In this document: one piece after another, positions 44,687 through 54,623 of the stretch
Layout of the letters: the number at the start of each line of letters is the position of its first letter
Position numbering within the stretch: the first letter of the stretch is position 1
Origin: Candidatus Zhuqueibacterota bacterium
GTDB taxonomy: Bacteria > Zhuqueibacterota > Zhuqueibacteria > Oceanimicrobiales > Oceanimicrobiaceae
Assembly (NCBI GenBank): GCA_029262005.1
Contig: JAJDAG010000176.1
Location: forward strand, 1-61,581
Direction of reading: 5' to 3'
DNA length: 61,581 bases
Notes under the pieces: model-generated
The model's input: only the letters and a program-made list of their open reading frames with translations
Database searches by the model: none
What the model was told of the DNA's origin: nothing
Program-made: the position numbers and the translations under genes

Positions 44687-47233
44687 TTACCCTTCCGCCC
44701 GCAAAATCTCCAGCGGCGGTCTGCTCAAAATACCCCGGCTGCTGGCCATGCCAATAAGAATGGTGAGCCCAACAACCGTTGCTGTAACGAGTAAAAATGG
44801 TAGAAATGTTGGTAAAAAGGCAGACTCAAAAATAAAAACAGCCAGGGCCCAACTTGTACCATAAGCAAGCACCAGTCCTGTAATGGAGGCAAAACTGCCG
44901 AGAAAAAGATACTCAATAACCATAATGCGTGTGACCTGATTCCTGCTGGCGCCGAGGGTTCGCAACAGAACAGTCTCCTGCACCCGTTGCAAACGACTGG
45001 TTACCACAGCAGCAGACAACACCAACAATCCTGCCAAAATGCTAAAAAAAGCCATGAAGCGGATGGCAAAGGCAACCTTGTTCAGCAAAGCGTCTAATGT
45101 GTGCAGCACAAGTTTCAAATCGATAATGGAAACGTTTGGGAATGCTTGCACAAGCGCTTTCTGAATTCCGGCCGATGCCTTGGAAGAAGACGTTTTTGCA
45201 GCGAGAATGTGAATTTGCGGCGCATCTTCCAGCGCGCCTGTCGGAAATACCACCATAAAATTGGCCTGAATGCGCTGCCAGTCCACCTTGCGAAAACTGC
45301 TGATCCGGGTAATGAGCGGCACCCCTTGCACATCCCAGATAATGGTATCGCCAAGCGCAAGTTGCAATCGCTCAGCCGCGCCCTCCTCAAACGAAATGGG
45401 GAAAATACCGGCATCTTGCCGAGCATGACCAACCCACTCACCCGCGATAATTTCCTCTGAATTAATGAGGCTGTCCCGGTAGGTGGTGCGGTATTCCCAG
45501 CGCAGCAAGCCACGGCTGGCCCGGCGAGTGGAGTCACTTAAGATATTTCCGGTACGCTCTGCATTTATTGCCGCAATACGCATGGTAACCATAGGTGCGG
45601 ACTGAATAATGGGTACATCATTGCCCCGAAACAATGCGGAAACAGCCTCGATTTGGTCCGATTGAATGTCATAGATAAGCATGTTGGGGCGATTGCCACC
45701 CGCCACATAACTGACTTTGCTGAGCAGAGTGTCATGCGTCAAATAAAGGGTGGTGATCAGAAAGGTGCCAAGTCCCACCGCAACCATCAAAACCAGTGTT
45801 TGATTGTTAGGCCGATAGAGATTCGCAAGCCCCTGGCGCCATACATAACTCCACGATTTCGGAAAAAATTTTCGCACCGAAACGGTGATCAACCTTGCAA
45901 CACCGGCAAGGATGGCAAACGCCAACATCACAACTGCGGCGAAAAGTAAACCGAAAATCCAATTGGCGGACTGATAAACAAAAAAACCAGCCACAGTCGC
46001 AACGATGGCCAAGCCGGTCAGCCAACGACTTTTGTCCTTGGGTGGTGCAGTGATTTCAAAGGCAGCCCTCAGGGCAAAAAACGGAGACACATTTCGTACG
46101 GACAGCAATGGCAGCAACGCAAAAAGCATGGCCAAACCCAGCCCAACGAGCATGCCATCCACGATGGGGCCCCACAAAAATTGAGCTGCTATTTGTACAG
46201 GCAAAAAATCAAGCAAGATGCCGGGTAAAGCTGCCTGAACCACAATACCCAAAGCTGCGCCGAAACAACTGCCCACCAACGCCATTGCTGCAACTTGAAT
46301 CAAATAGATCTGGAATGTCTGTTTTGAACTTGCCCCCACACAGCGTAAAACAGCAACATCCCCTAATTTTTGATTAATGTAAACATGCACGGCGCTGGCC
46401 ACGCCAATGCTGCCGAGAATGAGTGCGACAAAGCCGACCAGGTTGAGAAAGCGGTAGAGATTTTCCATGATTTTGCCAACGCGCTGTTTGCGGCTGGCGA
46501 TTGTCTCGACGCGAATGTGGTGTTCGTCGAGTAGTGGACCCAGCGTAACCGCCAGCGTGTCGGCGTTGTGCGCGTCATTGAGTCTAAAATAAACACGATA
46601 GTTGATCAAACTGCCCGGTTGCAAAAGAGCCGTTTCTGCGAGCAGACGGGCTGGAATAAAGATAGTCGGATTGAAAGTGCTTGCCACAGGCGGTTCGGCC
46701 GGCGTTCTGGTGATGCTGCCAATAACCTGCAAAGAGAGTTTACCAATCCGGATGGAATCCTCTGTAGTAACGCCCAGTTGCAGCGCCAGACTTTCATCTA
46801 CCAGTGCAAAACGGCCGGCCTGATAGCGCCCGGCCGCCTCCGGGGGCTCGGTACCAATCGCACCGTAAAAAGGAAAAGCAGCATCCACTGCACGCACTTG
46901 AACCAATCTTGAATTTCCGGTTTTCGGGAAAAGGGCCATGGAACCAAAAGCAAACTCGCGAACCTGCTCGCCGCCAATTGCCGCAATCACCGAGTCCACT
47001 TCTGCGATAAATGGCCGCAAGCTTGAAAACATCAAATCAGCGCCCAAAAGCGTCTTGGCCTGCTCATTGATGGCGCGTTCAATATTGGCGCCAAAAGAGC
47101 CGATGGAGACAATGGCAGCAACACCAAACACAATGGAAGTCACAAATAACAGAAGGCGTCTGCGGTGGGACCGGCTGTCTCGCCAGGCCATGCGAAAAAC
47201 CCAGGTATCAGGAAACGGTGTGTTCTTTTTCAT
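44687..47233 (-). CDS. YbbP-like ABC transporter permease (two FtsX domains)
   Basis: 848-residue permease of the MacB/FtsX superfamily, with the YbbP layout. One helix at the N-terminus (LLLFVTSIVFGVAAIVSIG), a large periplasmic domain, three helices near residues 250-390 with one FtsX unit, a repeat of the same plan (helix near 415-440, second periplasmic domain), and a last set of three helices ending ILRAEG. Such permeases work with a YbbA ATPase and often a TesA-type lipase; substrates are unclear (lipids or hydrophobic compounds are proposed). No ATPase adjoins it, but a YbbA-like gene lies 13 kb away at 60263. Confidence 0.9.
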   Translation of the reverse strand: MKKNTPFPDTWVFRMAWRDSRSHRRRLLLFVTSIVFGVAAIVSIGSFGANIERAINEQAKTLLGADLMFSSLRPFIAEVDSVIAAIGGEQVREFAFGSMALFPKTGNSRLVQVRAVDAAFPFYGAIGTEPPEAAGRYQAGRFALVDESLALQLGVTTEDSIRIGKLSLQVIGSITRTPAEPPVASTFNPTIFIPARLLAETALLQPGSLINYRVYFRLNDAHNADTLAVTLGPLLDEHHIRVETIASRKQRVGKIMENLYRFLNLVGFVALILGSIGVASAVHVYINQKLGDVAVLRCVGASSKQTFQIYLIQVAAMALVGSCFGAALGIVVQAALPGILLDFLPVQIAAQFLWGPIVDGMLVGLGLAMLFALLPLLSVRNVSPFFALRAAFEITAPPKDKSRWLTGLAIVATVAGFFVYQSANWIFGLLFAAVVMLAFAILAGVARLITVSVRKFFPKSWSYVWRQGLANLYRPNNQTLVLMVAVGLGTFLITTLYLTHDTLLSKVSYVAGGNRPNMLIYDIQSDQIEAVSALFRGNDVPIIQSAPMVTMRIAAINAERTGNILSDSTRRASRGLLRWEYRTTYRDSLINSEEIIAGEWVGHARQDAGIFPISFEEGAAERLQLALGDTIIWDVQGVPLITRISSFRKVDWQRIQANFMVVFPTGALEDAPQIHILAAKTSSSKASAGIQKALVQAFPNVSIIDLKLVLHTLDALLNKVAFAIRFMAFFSILAGLLVLSAAVVTSRLQRVQETVLLRTLGASRNQVTRIMVIEYLFLGSFASITGLVLAYGTSWALAVFIFESAFLPTFLPFLLVTATVVGLTILIGMASSRGILSRPPLEILRAEG

Positions 47234-47538
47234 AGTGAGGCTTAAACGGGAAGTGGCGAGTGATGTTTCACGATGTTTACTGGCGAATACTATTTCTGTT
47301 TGGTTTTAAGAACTGATAACGAATTTTTTGCAAGAAATTTATCACAACATTACAGGCTTTCTGACAAAAAGTAACTCAAGGCGAAGCCTTATCTGGGATA
47401 CAAATAAATCTTTTTGACGAGTCATCACAATCTCACATTCAGAATAAGAATATTCGCTTAATAGTTGAAGATGACAAGAAGGCCATTTCTCGACAGGACA
47501 TGCAAAAAGGCCGCCCGCTACCTATCCTGGGTCAACTA
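47234..47538. other. intergenic region, no gene seen
   Basis: 305 AT-rich bases between rsgA and the permease, both on the minus strand. No inverted repeat or RNA was recognised. Confidence 0.5.
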
Positions 47539-48624
47539 TCACTTTCCCTTATTGCGTCTTTTGAACGCTTGCATTTGCTTGTACATTTTACTCTGACTGC
47601 GCTCTTTTTTTCGCAGAACCCACGGCGGTTGCTTTTTGCGCTGTTCTCCAAGCAGAGCCAATTCTTCCTGCATTTTCATGTAATTTTCATAGCGCTTTTG
47701 TGCCAACTGTTCACTCTCCACAGCAGCAAGAACAGCGCATTTTTGTTCCTTAATGTGCTTGCAATCAGAAAAATGGCATTGCCCGGCGAGTTCTTCAATG
47801 TCGGCAAAAGTGTCTGTGATCCCTTCATCGGCCTGCCACAACTGTAGTTCACGCATACCCGGCGTATCGATCAAACACGCCCCTTTTTTTAAAAGAATCA
47901 GTTCGCGCCGGGTGGTCGTGTGTCTGCCTTTGGAATCACCGCTGCGCACTTCCCGGGTTTTTTGCACTGCATCACCAACAATACAATTGATCAACGTAGA
48001 TTTACCCACACCGGATGAGCCAATAAACGCAAAAGTCTGTCCTTTTTTTATTGCCCGTTTCAACTTATCCAGACCAGCCCTGGTTTTGGCACTGACGAGC
48101 AGCACCTTCACATCAGGCGCTACTTCCCTCACTTGCCCAACCGGCTCGCTGACGCTATCGCACAAATCCGCCTTGTTAAGTATAACCACGGGCATTGCCC
48201 CGCTTTCATTGACCATAACCAGAGTGCGTTCCAATCGGCGGACGTTAAAATTGCCATCCAGACTTTGCACCACAAACACCACGTCAATGTTCGTTGCGAT
48301 AACCTGTTCGTCGGTTTTCTTTCCCGCAGCTTTACGGGAAAATTTTGTCTTTCTCGGCAGGACGGTGTGGATGATGGCGCGCTCCTCGCCGGCAAAGGTT
48401 TGCAGGGCCACCCAATCCCCGACTTTGGGCAAATCAGCCGCTGACCGACGTGTAAAAAGCAAGCGCCCCGCTACCTCGGCAGTTATTTCTCCGGCCTCGG
48501 TGAAGACGGAAAAGCAATCGCGATTTTCAATGGTCACACGACCATTTTCAAAACCCTGGTCGCGGTATTCGACAAATGCTTTCTCAAAAAAATCAGACCA
48601 GCCAAAAGCCGTAAGTTTACTCAT
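47539..48624 (-). CDS. rsgA: ribosome small-subunit GTPase RsgA
   Basis: 361-residue late-stage 30S maturation factor. An OB-fold start (about 35-110) precedes a circularly permuted G domain, in order NKAD (G4), GSSGVGKST (G1, about residue 203), G2 region with the GRHTTTRRE switch, and DTPGM (G3). The zinc finger CHFSDCKHIKEQKC follows, and a Lys/Arg-rich tail ends the protein. This is full length. It is monocistronic; a dispersed hairpin repeat lies 50 bases upstream of its start. Confidence 0.96.
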   Translation of the reverse strand: MSKLTAFGWSDFFEKAFVEYRDQGFENGRVTIENRDCFSVFTEAGEITAEVAGRLLFTRRSAADLPKVGDWVALQTFAGEERAIIHTVLPRKTKFSRKAAGKKTDEQVIATNIDVVFVVQSLDGNFNVRRLERTLVMVNESGAMPVVILNKADLCDSVSEPVGQVREVAPDVKVLLVSAKTRAGLDKLKRAIKKGQTFAFIGSSGVGKSTLINCIVGDAVQKTREVRSGDSKGRHTTTRRELILLKKGACLIDTPGMRELQLWQADEGITDTFADIEELAGQCHFSDCKHIKEQKCAVLAAVESEQLAQKRYENYMKMQEELALLGEQRKKQPPWVLRKKERSQSKMYKQMQAFKRRNKGK

Positions 48625-48674
48625 TTATATCTTCTTAAGACTAACCCGGTGAAGCCGGAACCAATGAGTTCTTA

Positions 48675-48756
48675 GACGGGATTAACAGGATTTTCAGAAT
48701 TCGTCTTTTAAGCGGACTAATTGACAAAATCCTGTTAATCTTGCAAATCCTGTCCC
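48675..48756. repeat. hairpin repeat of the ATCCTGTTAATC type
   Basis: A perfect 15-base inverted repeat (48680-48694 with 48726-48740) is extended by partly matching flanks (GACGGG ... CCTGTCCC). It is non-coding, with a 31-base centre. Sequences like 'aaatcctgttaatc...caaatcctgtc' are scattered in intergenic DNA of many bacteria; from memory, not searched. Confidence 0.6.
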
Positions 48757-49006
48757 AAAAAATAATCTACCAAAAAGTGGCAGGAAAATACTTGTCAGTT
48801 ATTAAAGAAAAAAGACCCGCAACTTTCAACAAAAAACAAGATGCTTTGATGCAAACACAGACACAAGCCGCGCCTGTTTCAACTGTAATAACAGAAATAT
48901 TTATCGAAGTAACAACAACTAATGTAATTGCGTCACTTTGCCCTGAAAGATAAATTCGCGCATTGAGAACAAATTTGCTTAGGCTTTTCGAAGAAATTCA
49001 GCAAAT
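48757..49006. other. intergenic remainder, no gene seen
   Basis: With the repeat before it, 382 bases separate rsgA from the SLC13-type gene. I saw no convincing gene. The rsgA promoter should lie close to its start, near 48625-48680. Confidence 0.4.
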
Positions 49007-50782
49007 TTAAAGCGGCCAAAACACGGGGATAAGAATGCTCGCAACTATCCACAAAAGAATGTTTAGTGGCAAGCCAATTTTCAGGAAATCCCGAAAAAAA
49101 TACCCGCCCGGACCCATGACCAGTGTGTTGGTTTGGTAACCGATTGGCGTTGAAAAGCTCGCACTTGCACCAAATGTAATCGCGATGAGAAGCGCCTTGG
49201 GATCAACCCCTAACCCGCTTGCAACAGCAAGTGCAACCGGCGTCATCAACACTGCGGTGGCATTGTTGGACATAAATTCCGTCAACACGTTCGTCACGAG
49301 ATAGAAACAACTGATCAGCACAACCGGTCCGTGGGAACCTGCAACATCAACAACCCAATTGGCAATTAAAGATGCCAGGCCGGTTTTTTCCATTGCCTGG
49401 CCCATTGGAATCATGGCTGCCAGAAGAAACAAGACCGAGCTATCAAGGGCACGATTGGCCTGCGCCAGCTTCAGGCAGCCGCTAAGCAACATGATGCCAA
49501 CACCAGCAAAGGCAAGAAAAACAATGGGCGCTACGCCTAAAGCCGCCAGCACGACCACAGAAGTCAGAATAGCCACTGCCACTGGCGCTTTGCCGGGTAG
49601 GGTCAACGTTTTTTCCACCCCCTCAATAAGCAGAATATCCCCGCTTTCCTGCAAAGCATGCAGTGAAGCAAGGTCGCCTTGAATAAGCAAAACATCACCG
49701 GAGCGCAAAACAAAGTCACGGAGGTTATAAATATGATGCCCGCTGCCGAGCCGTCTGGCCGCCAGAACGTACACGCCATACTGCCTGCTCAGTCCAACAT
49801 CCCGAATTTTTTGTCCAAGAAACCTCGAGTTTGGCGTGACAACTGCTTCCATTGTCATCAAATCAAATCTGCTGATTTTAACCCTTTGATGATCAGAAAC
49901 AGCCGTTGCATAATCAACGCCTTTTGTGGTAAGCAAATTATTAATGGCCCGGGCGCTGGCCTCCACAAGAAACGTGTCCCCGGCCGCAACAGCAACCTTT
50001 AAGTCCGGATTGAGAATTGCTTCTTCCGTACGGATAAGTTCCATTACTCGAATTTCATCTGCCCTGATAAAAAGCTCTTCAATGCTCTTGCCAATATGAT
50101 TACTATTCGATGGAACTGTAACTTCAGTCACAAACTTACTCAACTGAGCATGTGAAAGCATTTGGCTCAAAGAGGTTCGTTCCGGCAGCAGCTTGTCGGA
50201 AAAAAGAAACAGGTAAATCGAGCCAAGAACAAGAAATATGATACCCAGGCTGGCAAACTCAAACATACCAAAGCCGGGGCCACCCGAGGTTCGATAAAGT
50301 GAATCAACAAGGATGTTTGTGCTGGTTCCAATGAGGGTACACGTGCCCCCGACAATGGCAAAATAGCTCACCGGGATTAACAATTTTGAGGGTACAATTT
50401 TACATCTGCGGCTGAGGGCCAGAACCACCGGAATCAAAATGGCCACAACAGCCGTGTTGTTAATAAACGCACTAAAAAGTCCGCTGGTACTTCCAAGACC
50501 AATCAGAAGCTGCGACCGGCTGCCGCCGGCCCACTTTTCAAGCGTTGCGCTGATATAATCAACAACCCCGGAACGCACCAAGCCAGCGCTGAGAACGAGC
50601 ATGGCTGCAACTGTGAGGGTGGCGGTACTCGAAAAGCCCGACAAAGCCTCCTTGGGCGCCAAAATTCCTGATAGCGCCAGTGTCGCCACAATTAAAATCG
50701 ATACAACTTCAATGCTGACTGCCCGGCTTACAAATAGAGCAAAAGCTGCCAGCAGAATTGTAATGAGTATGGTTATTTCCAT
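49007..50782 (-). CDS. SLC13/DASS-type anion permease with two RCK_C domains
   Basis: 591-residue inner-membrane transporter. The start at 50782 (MEITILI) is supported by AGGTGGT three bases upstream. N-terminal helices (about 1-190) and C-terminal helices (about 395-590) hold the two inverted transport repeats, including AFINNTAVVAILIPVVLALSR-like and FMSNNATAVLMTPVALAVA hairpin motifs with the SNT/NNTA signature. Between them are two TrkA-C-type regulatory domains (VTEVTVPSNSNHIGKSIEEL, MTMEAVVTPNSRFLGQKIRD). Relatives move sulfate, dicarboxylates or similar anions with sodium. The substrate cannot be told here. Confidence 0.92.
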   Translation of the reverse strand: MEITILITILLAAFALFVSRAVSIEVVSILIVATLALSGILAPKEALSGFSSTATLTVAAMLVLSAGLVRSGVVDYISATLEKWAGGSRSQLLIGLGSTSGLFSAFINNTAVVAILIPVVLALSRRCKIVPSKLLIPVSYFAIVGGTCTLIGTSTNILVDSLYRTSGGPGFGMFEFASLGIIFLVLGSIYLFLFSDKLLPERTSLSQMLSHAQLSKFVTEVTVPSNSNHIGKSIEELFIRADEIRVMELIRTEEAILNPDLKVAVAAGDTFLVEASARAINNLLTTKGVDYATAVSDHQRVKISRFDLMTMEAVVTPNSRFLGQKIRDVGLSRQYGVYVLAARRLGSGHHIYNLRDFVLRSGDVLLIQGDLASLHALQESGDILLIEGVEKTLTLPGKAPVAVAILTSVVVLAALGVAPIVFLAFAGVGIMLLSGCLKLAQANRALDSSVLFLLAAMIPMGQAMEKTGLASLIANWVVDVAGSHGPVVLISCFYLVTNVLTEFMSNNATAVLMTPVALAVASGLGVDPKALLIAITFGASASFSTPIGYQTNTLVMGPGGYFFRDFLKIGLPLNILLWIVASILIPVFWPL

Positions 50783-51226
50783 TACCACCTGACTTGATGC
50801 AAAATGGCTGACCCATGTCCGTCGATTGGAAGACACTTACATTTTTCAATCAAACTCAAAATAAGACAGAATGACACCCAAAGTCAACGGAAAGTTCACA
50901 CCGCGCAGGATCAGATTGTTATTAATGCTGCGGATAATAATTATATTATTTAAGGATGAAAATGCTATCTTTTAAGCATGACGAAACAGATTTAAGAGAA
51001 CAGCCGGATGACGCACGCAACTACCTCAGAAAACAGGGGATTCGGTTGTTAAAAGAAGATAAGATTCAAATAGTTGTTGCCCAAATAATGACATCAAACA
51101 GGAAGTTCATTCTAAAACTCTTTTCAGAAATCAGAACAGTTTGATGAACCGTGGCATATCATCATGTAAGGCCCAAATCAGTGCAAATTCATAGTTTGAA
51201 GTTTAATTTAACAGGGATTTAGCTTC
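50783..51226. other. divergent intergenic region with one possible small gene
   Basis: 444 bases between the SLC13-type gene and the PLP enzyme. Apart from the small frame at 50962-51144 I see no feature. The stretch 50930-50950 is very AT-rich. Confidence 0.4.
50962..51144 (+). CDS. possible small cytoplasmic protein (60 aa)
   Basis: A 60-codon frame starting at 50962 with AAGGA 5 nt upstream (an earlier in-frame ATG at 50956 is too close to that site). The product is charged, with a Lys/Ile-rich helical second half and no membrane segment. No family recognised. The ribosome site speaks for it; size and isolation against. Confidence 0.35.
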   Translation: MLSFKHDETDLREQPDDARNYLRKQGIRLLKEDKIQIVVAQIMTSNRKFILKLFSEIRTV

Positions 51227-52690
51227 ATGATCGATCTGACACAAAACACAGAACAACTCACCAGCGCCGTGGATTTGGCCCGTAAGCAAAACATCATCAT
51301 CCCTACTTTTGCGGAAATGATTCATCCCGAAAAACATTCCGCCGAAATCAAAACAAAATTGAAAGAAGTTGGATTGTGGGAAGTGGATCCGCTCAACCTG
51401 TTTCGCATTACCTGGAAAAATGAGCCAATAGAAAAAGGTGGAAAATTCGGCGATGTCAACTACCTCGAAATTCCCTCTGAACTGACTGGTGTCAAAGCGC
51501 GTATTTTCGGTTTGGTTGGCAAATGGTTTCCCACTGGTGCGCACAAGGTTGGGGCCAGTTTTTCTTGTTTAGCGCCGCGACTTGTCACCGGGCAATTTAA
51601 TCCTGCCACTCACAAAGCTGTCTGGCCTTCGACCGGAAACTACTGCCGTGGTGGCGCCTACAACTCCGCGCTGCTCGGCTGCGAATCCATTGCGATTTTG
51701 CCGGAAGAAATGAGTCAGGAACGCTTTGAATGGTTGAAAACCGTAGCCGGAGAAATCATTGCTACACCGGGCTGCGAATCTAACGTCAAAGAAATTTACG
51801 ACAAATGCCGGGAACTGCGTGATACCCGCGACGACATTATGATTTTCAATCAGTTTGAGGAGTTTGGAAATTACCTCTGGCATTTTCATGTCACCGGCCG
51901 TGCCATGCAGGCAGTGCTTGAAAAAGAGCTTGGTGAGCATGGCCGTTTTGCCGGCATCACCAGCTCAACGGGTTCAGCCGGTACCATCGCCTGTGGTGAT
52001 TTTTTGAAGCAGCAATTTCCAAACAGTAAGATCGCGGCGGTCGAGGCACTGCAATGTCCGACGCTGTTGCAGAACGGCTATGGCGGCCATCGCATCGAAG
52101 GCATCGGCGACAAGCATGTGCCCTGGATTCACAACGTGCGCAACACCGATTTGGTGATTGCAGTTGATGACGATTTCTGCATGAACCTCATTCGCTTATT
52201 CAACGAAATAACGGGTCAGGAATATCTCGCAGGCGCAGGTGTTGCGGAAGAGACCATTCAAAGCCTCCCTTTGCTGGGAATTTCCGGAGTCAGTAACCTC
52301 ATTTCAGCAATCAAATTTGCAAAGTATTTTGAGTTGACTGAAAACGATGCTGTTTTTACGATTTTCACTGATTCTATGGAATTGTACCAGAGTCGGCTGG
52401 CTGAGCTAAATAAGGAGTATGGGAAATACACGCGGGAAAACGCAGTTCGTGATTTTCATCGCTTTCTGCAAGGCATTTCCACCGATAACATGCTCGAATT
52501 AACTTACCCTGAACGCAAACGTGTGCACAATCTGAAATATTTCACCTGGATTGAACAACAGGGAAAAACCACCGAAGAGCTCAATGCGCAGTGGTACGAC
52601 TGGCCGGAATATTGGACCGCAATTCAGGCTCAAGCTGCAGAAATTGATGCGTTAATCAACGCATTTAATGAGCGGGTCGGCCTTTCCTGA
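51227..52690 (+). CDS. PLP-dependent fold-type II enzyme, reaction unknown
   Basis: 487-residue enzyme of the tryptophan synthase beta/cysteine synthase superfamily. The PLP lysine is in FPTGAHKVGASFS, the phosphate-binding loop is probably TSSTGSAGT (about residue 246), and STGNYCRGGAYNSALLG matches the substrate Asn loop. A C-terminal extension (about 420-487) goes beyond core family length. It resembles the 'PLP-dependent protein, subunit beta' group found in many bacteria, whose reaction is not established to my knowledge. GGGA lies about 9 bases before the ATG. It stands alone. Confidence 0.88.
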   Translation: MIDLTQNTEQLTSAVDLARKQNIIIPTFAEMIHPEKHSAEIKTKLKEVGLWEVDPLNLFRITWKNEPIEKGGKFGDVNYLEIPSELTGVKARIFGLVGKWFPTGAHKVGASFSCLAPRLVTGQFNPATHKAVWPSTGNYCRGGAYNSALLGCESIAILPEEMSQERFEWLKTVAGEIIATPGCESNVKEIYDKCRELRDTRDDIMIFNQFEEFGNYLWHFHVTGRAMQAVLEKELGEHGRFAGITSSTGSAGTIACGDFLKQQFPNSKIAAVEALQCPTLLQNGYGGHRIEGIGDKHVPWIHNVRNTDLVIAVDDDFCMNLIRLFNEITGQEYLAGAGVAEETIQSLPLLGISGVSNLISAIKFAKYFELTENDAVFTIFTDSMELYQSRLAELNKEYGKYTRENAVRDFHRFLQGISTDNMLELTYPERKRVHNLKYFTWIEQQGKTTEELNAQWYDWPEYWTAIQAQAAEIDALINAFNERVGLS

Positions 52691-53043
52691 AGCATGCGAG
52701 TCGGTAGTAGAGTAAAACCGGCTGTTCGCGAAGAGCTTGTCGCGTCCGGCTGCCTGACGAAAGTTTGCCTTTCAATGCCTGCATCTTTTGGCCTGAATCA
52801 ATACTAATCCCAAAAATCAATTTTGCGTGGTTCTGTTGTAAAAACACCACAATCGCAGCTTTTCTTCACTCTGCCGATTCTTTTTTACATCTGTATTTGA
52901 CTAGCTTAACCCTTCCTATAAATTGCTATTTATGGTGAAGTGAAGATTTTTGGCCCGATAGTTGAAGACTGCACTGCCGTGTTCATGAAAACAACATGCA
53001 CGACCGGTCATTTACTTAATTTTAAACTGAAAGGAATCTAATC
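52691..53043. other. intergenic region, no gene seen
   Basis: 353 bases between the PLP enzyme and the lipoprotein gene. No gene, RNA or clear repeat was recognised. Confidence 0.5.
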
Positions 53044-54474
53044 ATGAAACGACTCAACTCTGCAATTCGACACACAGTGCTACCGATATGCTTGTCAATG
53101 TTATACCTTTTCGGATGTGCCCAAAATCCCGCTGATTCAGATGGTACGATTGACCCTGCTGCGAAGCAAGCGGAAGCTCTCGGCAAAACGGGTGTCAGCA
53201 TTTACCAAAACATCAACTCTTTTAAGCAAATGGATAATTTCAAATCAGGTAAAATCGAAATCGAAGATTTTGATATAAATGATTTTGGTAACGGCACGGA
53301 AGCCATGAAGTTTGGTAAAATAGTGAAGAAACGCGCACTTGCTTCCATCCAAAAAAGAGCAGAAATGCAGCGAATGCTCCTGAGCGCTGCCAATGATTCG
53401 GTGATTTTTGATTTTACTGAACGCGACACTTCCGAGGGCGTTACGCGTCGCATTGCCTTGTTCTACGATACAGCTTCCGGCAATGCCCGCCTGGTTCTCG
53501 TTGGCTCCGATTACAGCGATGCGCATATTGTCGAGTATGACTCCACCGAGCTAATCGTTAATTTAAACCATACAATTTTTGATGACTCAGACGATGTTTT
53601 ACTTTCCATTGAATCGCAAAAGCGCTATAAAGCCGGCCAACTGGTACAAGAGGAAAAAGGTAAATTCACACCTGATGCACACGCACCAGGCACAGAACCG
53701 GAAGGTGGCGTTCTGACGGGTGAAGTGACTTATTCAAGTTCCAGTTTCATCAGCAAAACCACAAACCATTTTGAGTTTCATCCTGAGACGGGTGGCAGTT
53801 TCGAGAAAACATCCGTGTTCTCTGATGGAAAATCGAGCAGAGAGGCTGCCACATTTAATGCCGATGGTACAGGCACGTTTGAAGAAGACAGACGAGATGG
53901 CACGCAAATCAGAGGCACTTTTGAAGGCGCTGAGGATGATGGCTCCGGCAGTTACAGCATTACCACAACCTATCCTGCCGGGCATGATCCTGTTTCCGTG
54001 GCTGAGTCTGCAGATTTTGATTATGACGCAGCAACTGAAACCGTTTCCGGCTCTTTCGAGAGAACAATCAACCGGCTTGACGGCACCGTTGAAACAGAAT
54101 CTGCTGCAATCACTCAGAGTCGTGATGGTGAAATTCTGGTCACAACCATCAGCTCACAAAATATTGACGGCAGCCACGGAACCATTACCATAACCGAGAC
54201 GCCTGATTTGGAGCAAGTAACCGGTGAATGGACCGATGCCGACGGCACATTTGTTGTTTTCAAAGCTCAGACTTTCGGCGATGAAAGCGTGCATTTTGAG
54301 GCTGACCAATATGCTTCCAAGGAAGATTACGACAACAAAGAAGCGCCTGCAGCAACAGCCGTGTTTGACTTCTACCCGGATGGTTCCGGCAGTGGCGTTG
54401 TGACGGAAGGTGAAGATGTGTACGATGTTGTAATTAGCCCGGATGGTTCTGTTACAATAACGAAGCGCAACTAA
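53044..54474 (+). CDS. large repeat-rich lipoprotein, unknown function
   Basis: 476-residue lipoprotein (signal ending LFGC, Cys25; AAGGA before the ATG). After a helical, Lys-rich part (about 40-120) the rest is a long chain of short beta-strand units joined by DG turns (FNADGTGTFEED, RRDGTQIRGTFEG, LDGTVETESAAI, SRDGEILVTT, IDGSHGTITIT, FYPDGSGSGVV). The pattern resembles an extended beta-sheet or repeat solenoid. It is strongly acidic. I do not recognise the family. A strong terminator follows, so it is monocistronic. Confidence 0.75.
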   Translation: MKRLNSAIRHTVLPICLSMLYLFGCAQNPADSDGTIDPAAKQAEALGKTGVSIYQNINSFKQMDNFKSGKIEIEDFDINDFGNGTEAMKFGKIVKKRALASIQKRAEMQRMLLSAANDSVIFDFTERDTSEGVTRRIALFYDTASGNARLVLVGSDYSDAHIVEYDSTELIVNLNHTIFDDSDDVLLSIESQKRYKAGQLVQEEKGKFTPDAHAPGTEPEGGVLTGEVTYSSSSFISKTTNHFEFHPETGGSFEKTSVFSDGKSSREAATFNADGTGTFEEDRRDGTQIRGTFEGAEDDGSGSYSITTTYPAGHDPVSVAESADFDYDAATETVSGSFERTINRLDGTVETESAAITQSRDGEILVTTISSQNIDGSHGTITITETPDLEQVTGEWTDADGTFVVFKAQTFGDESVHFEADQYASKEDYDNKEAPAATAVFDFYPDGSGSGVVTEGEDVYDVVISPDGSVTITKRN

Positions 54475-54507
54475 GACCATGATTCAGGTTTAAGTTTTAT
54501 TCTTGAG

Positions 54508-54540
54508 TGGGGCATGCAGAAATGTGTGCCCCATTTTTTA
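54508..54540 (+). terminator. Rho-independent terminator of the lipoprotein gene
   Basis: TGGGGCA pairs perfectly with TGCCCCA around a 12-nt loop and is followed at once by TTTTTTA, 33 bases past the stop codon. Confidence 0.9.
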
Positions 54541-54623
54541 TTTGTTCATCGGTGAATTTCTGCCGGAAAAATATGACTGTGTTCAATAAAATATAGGTTT
54601 AATTTGTGTGCATCAGTTACTAA

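Noticed and set aside
48741-48953. 70-residue open frame downstream of the hairpin repeat
   Set aside because: Starts inside the repeat, low-complexity composition, no ribosome site of note.
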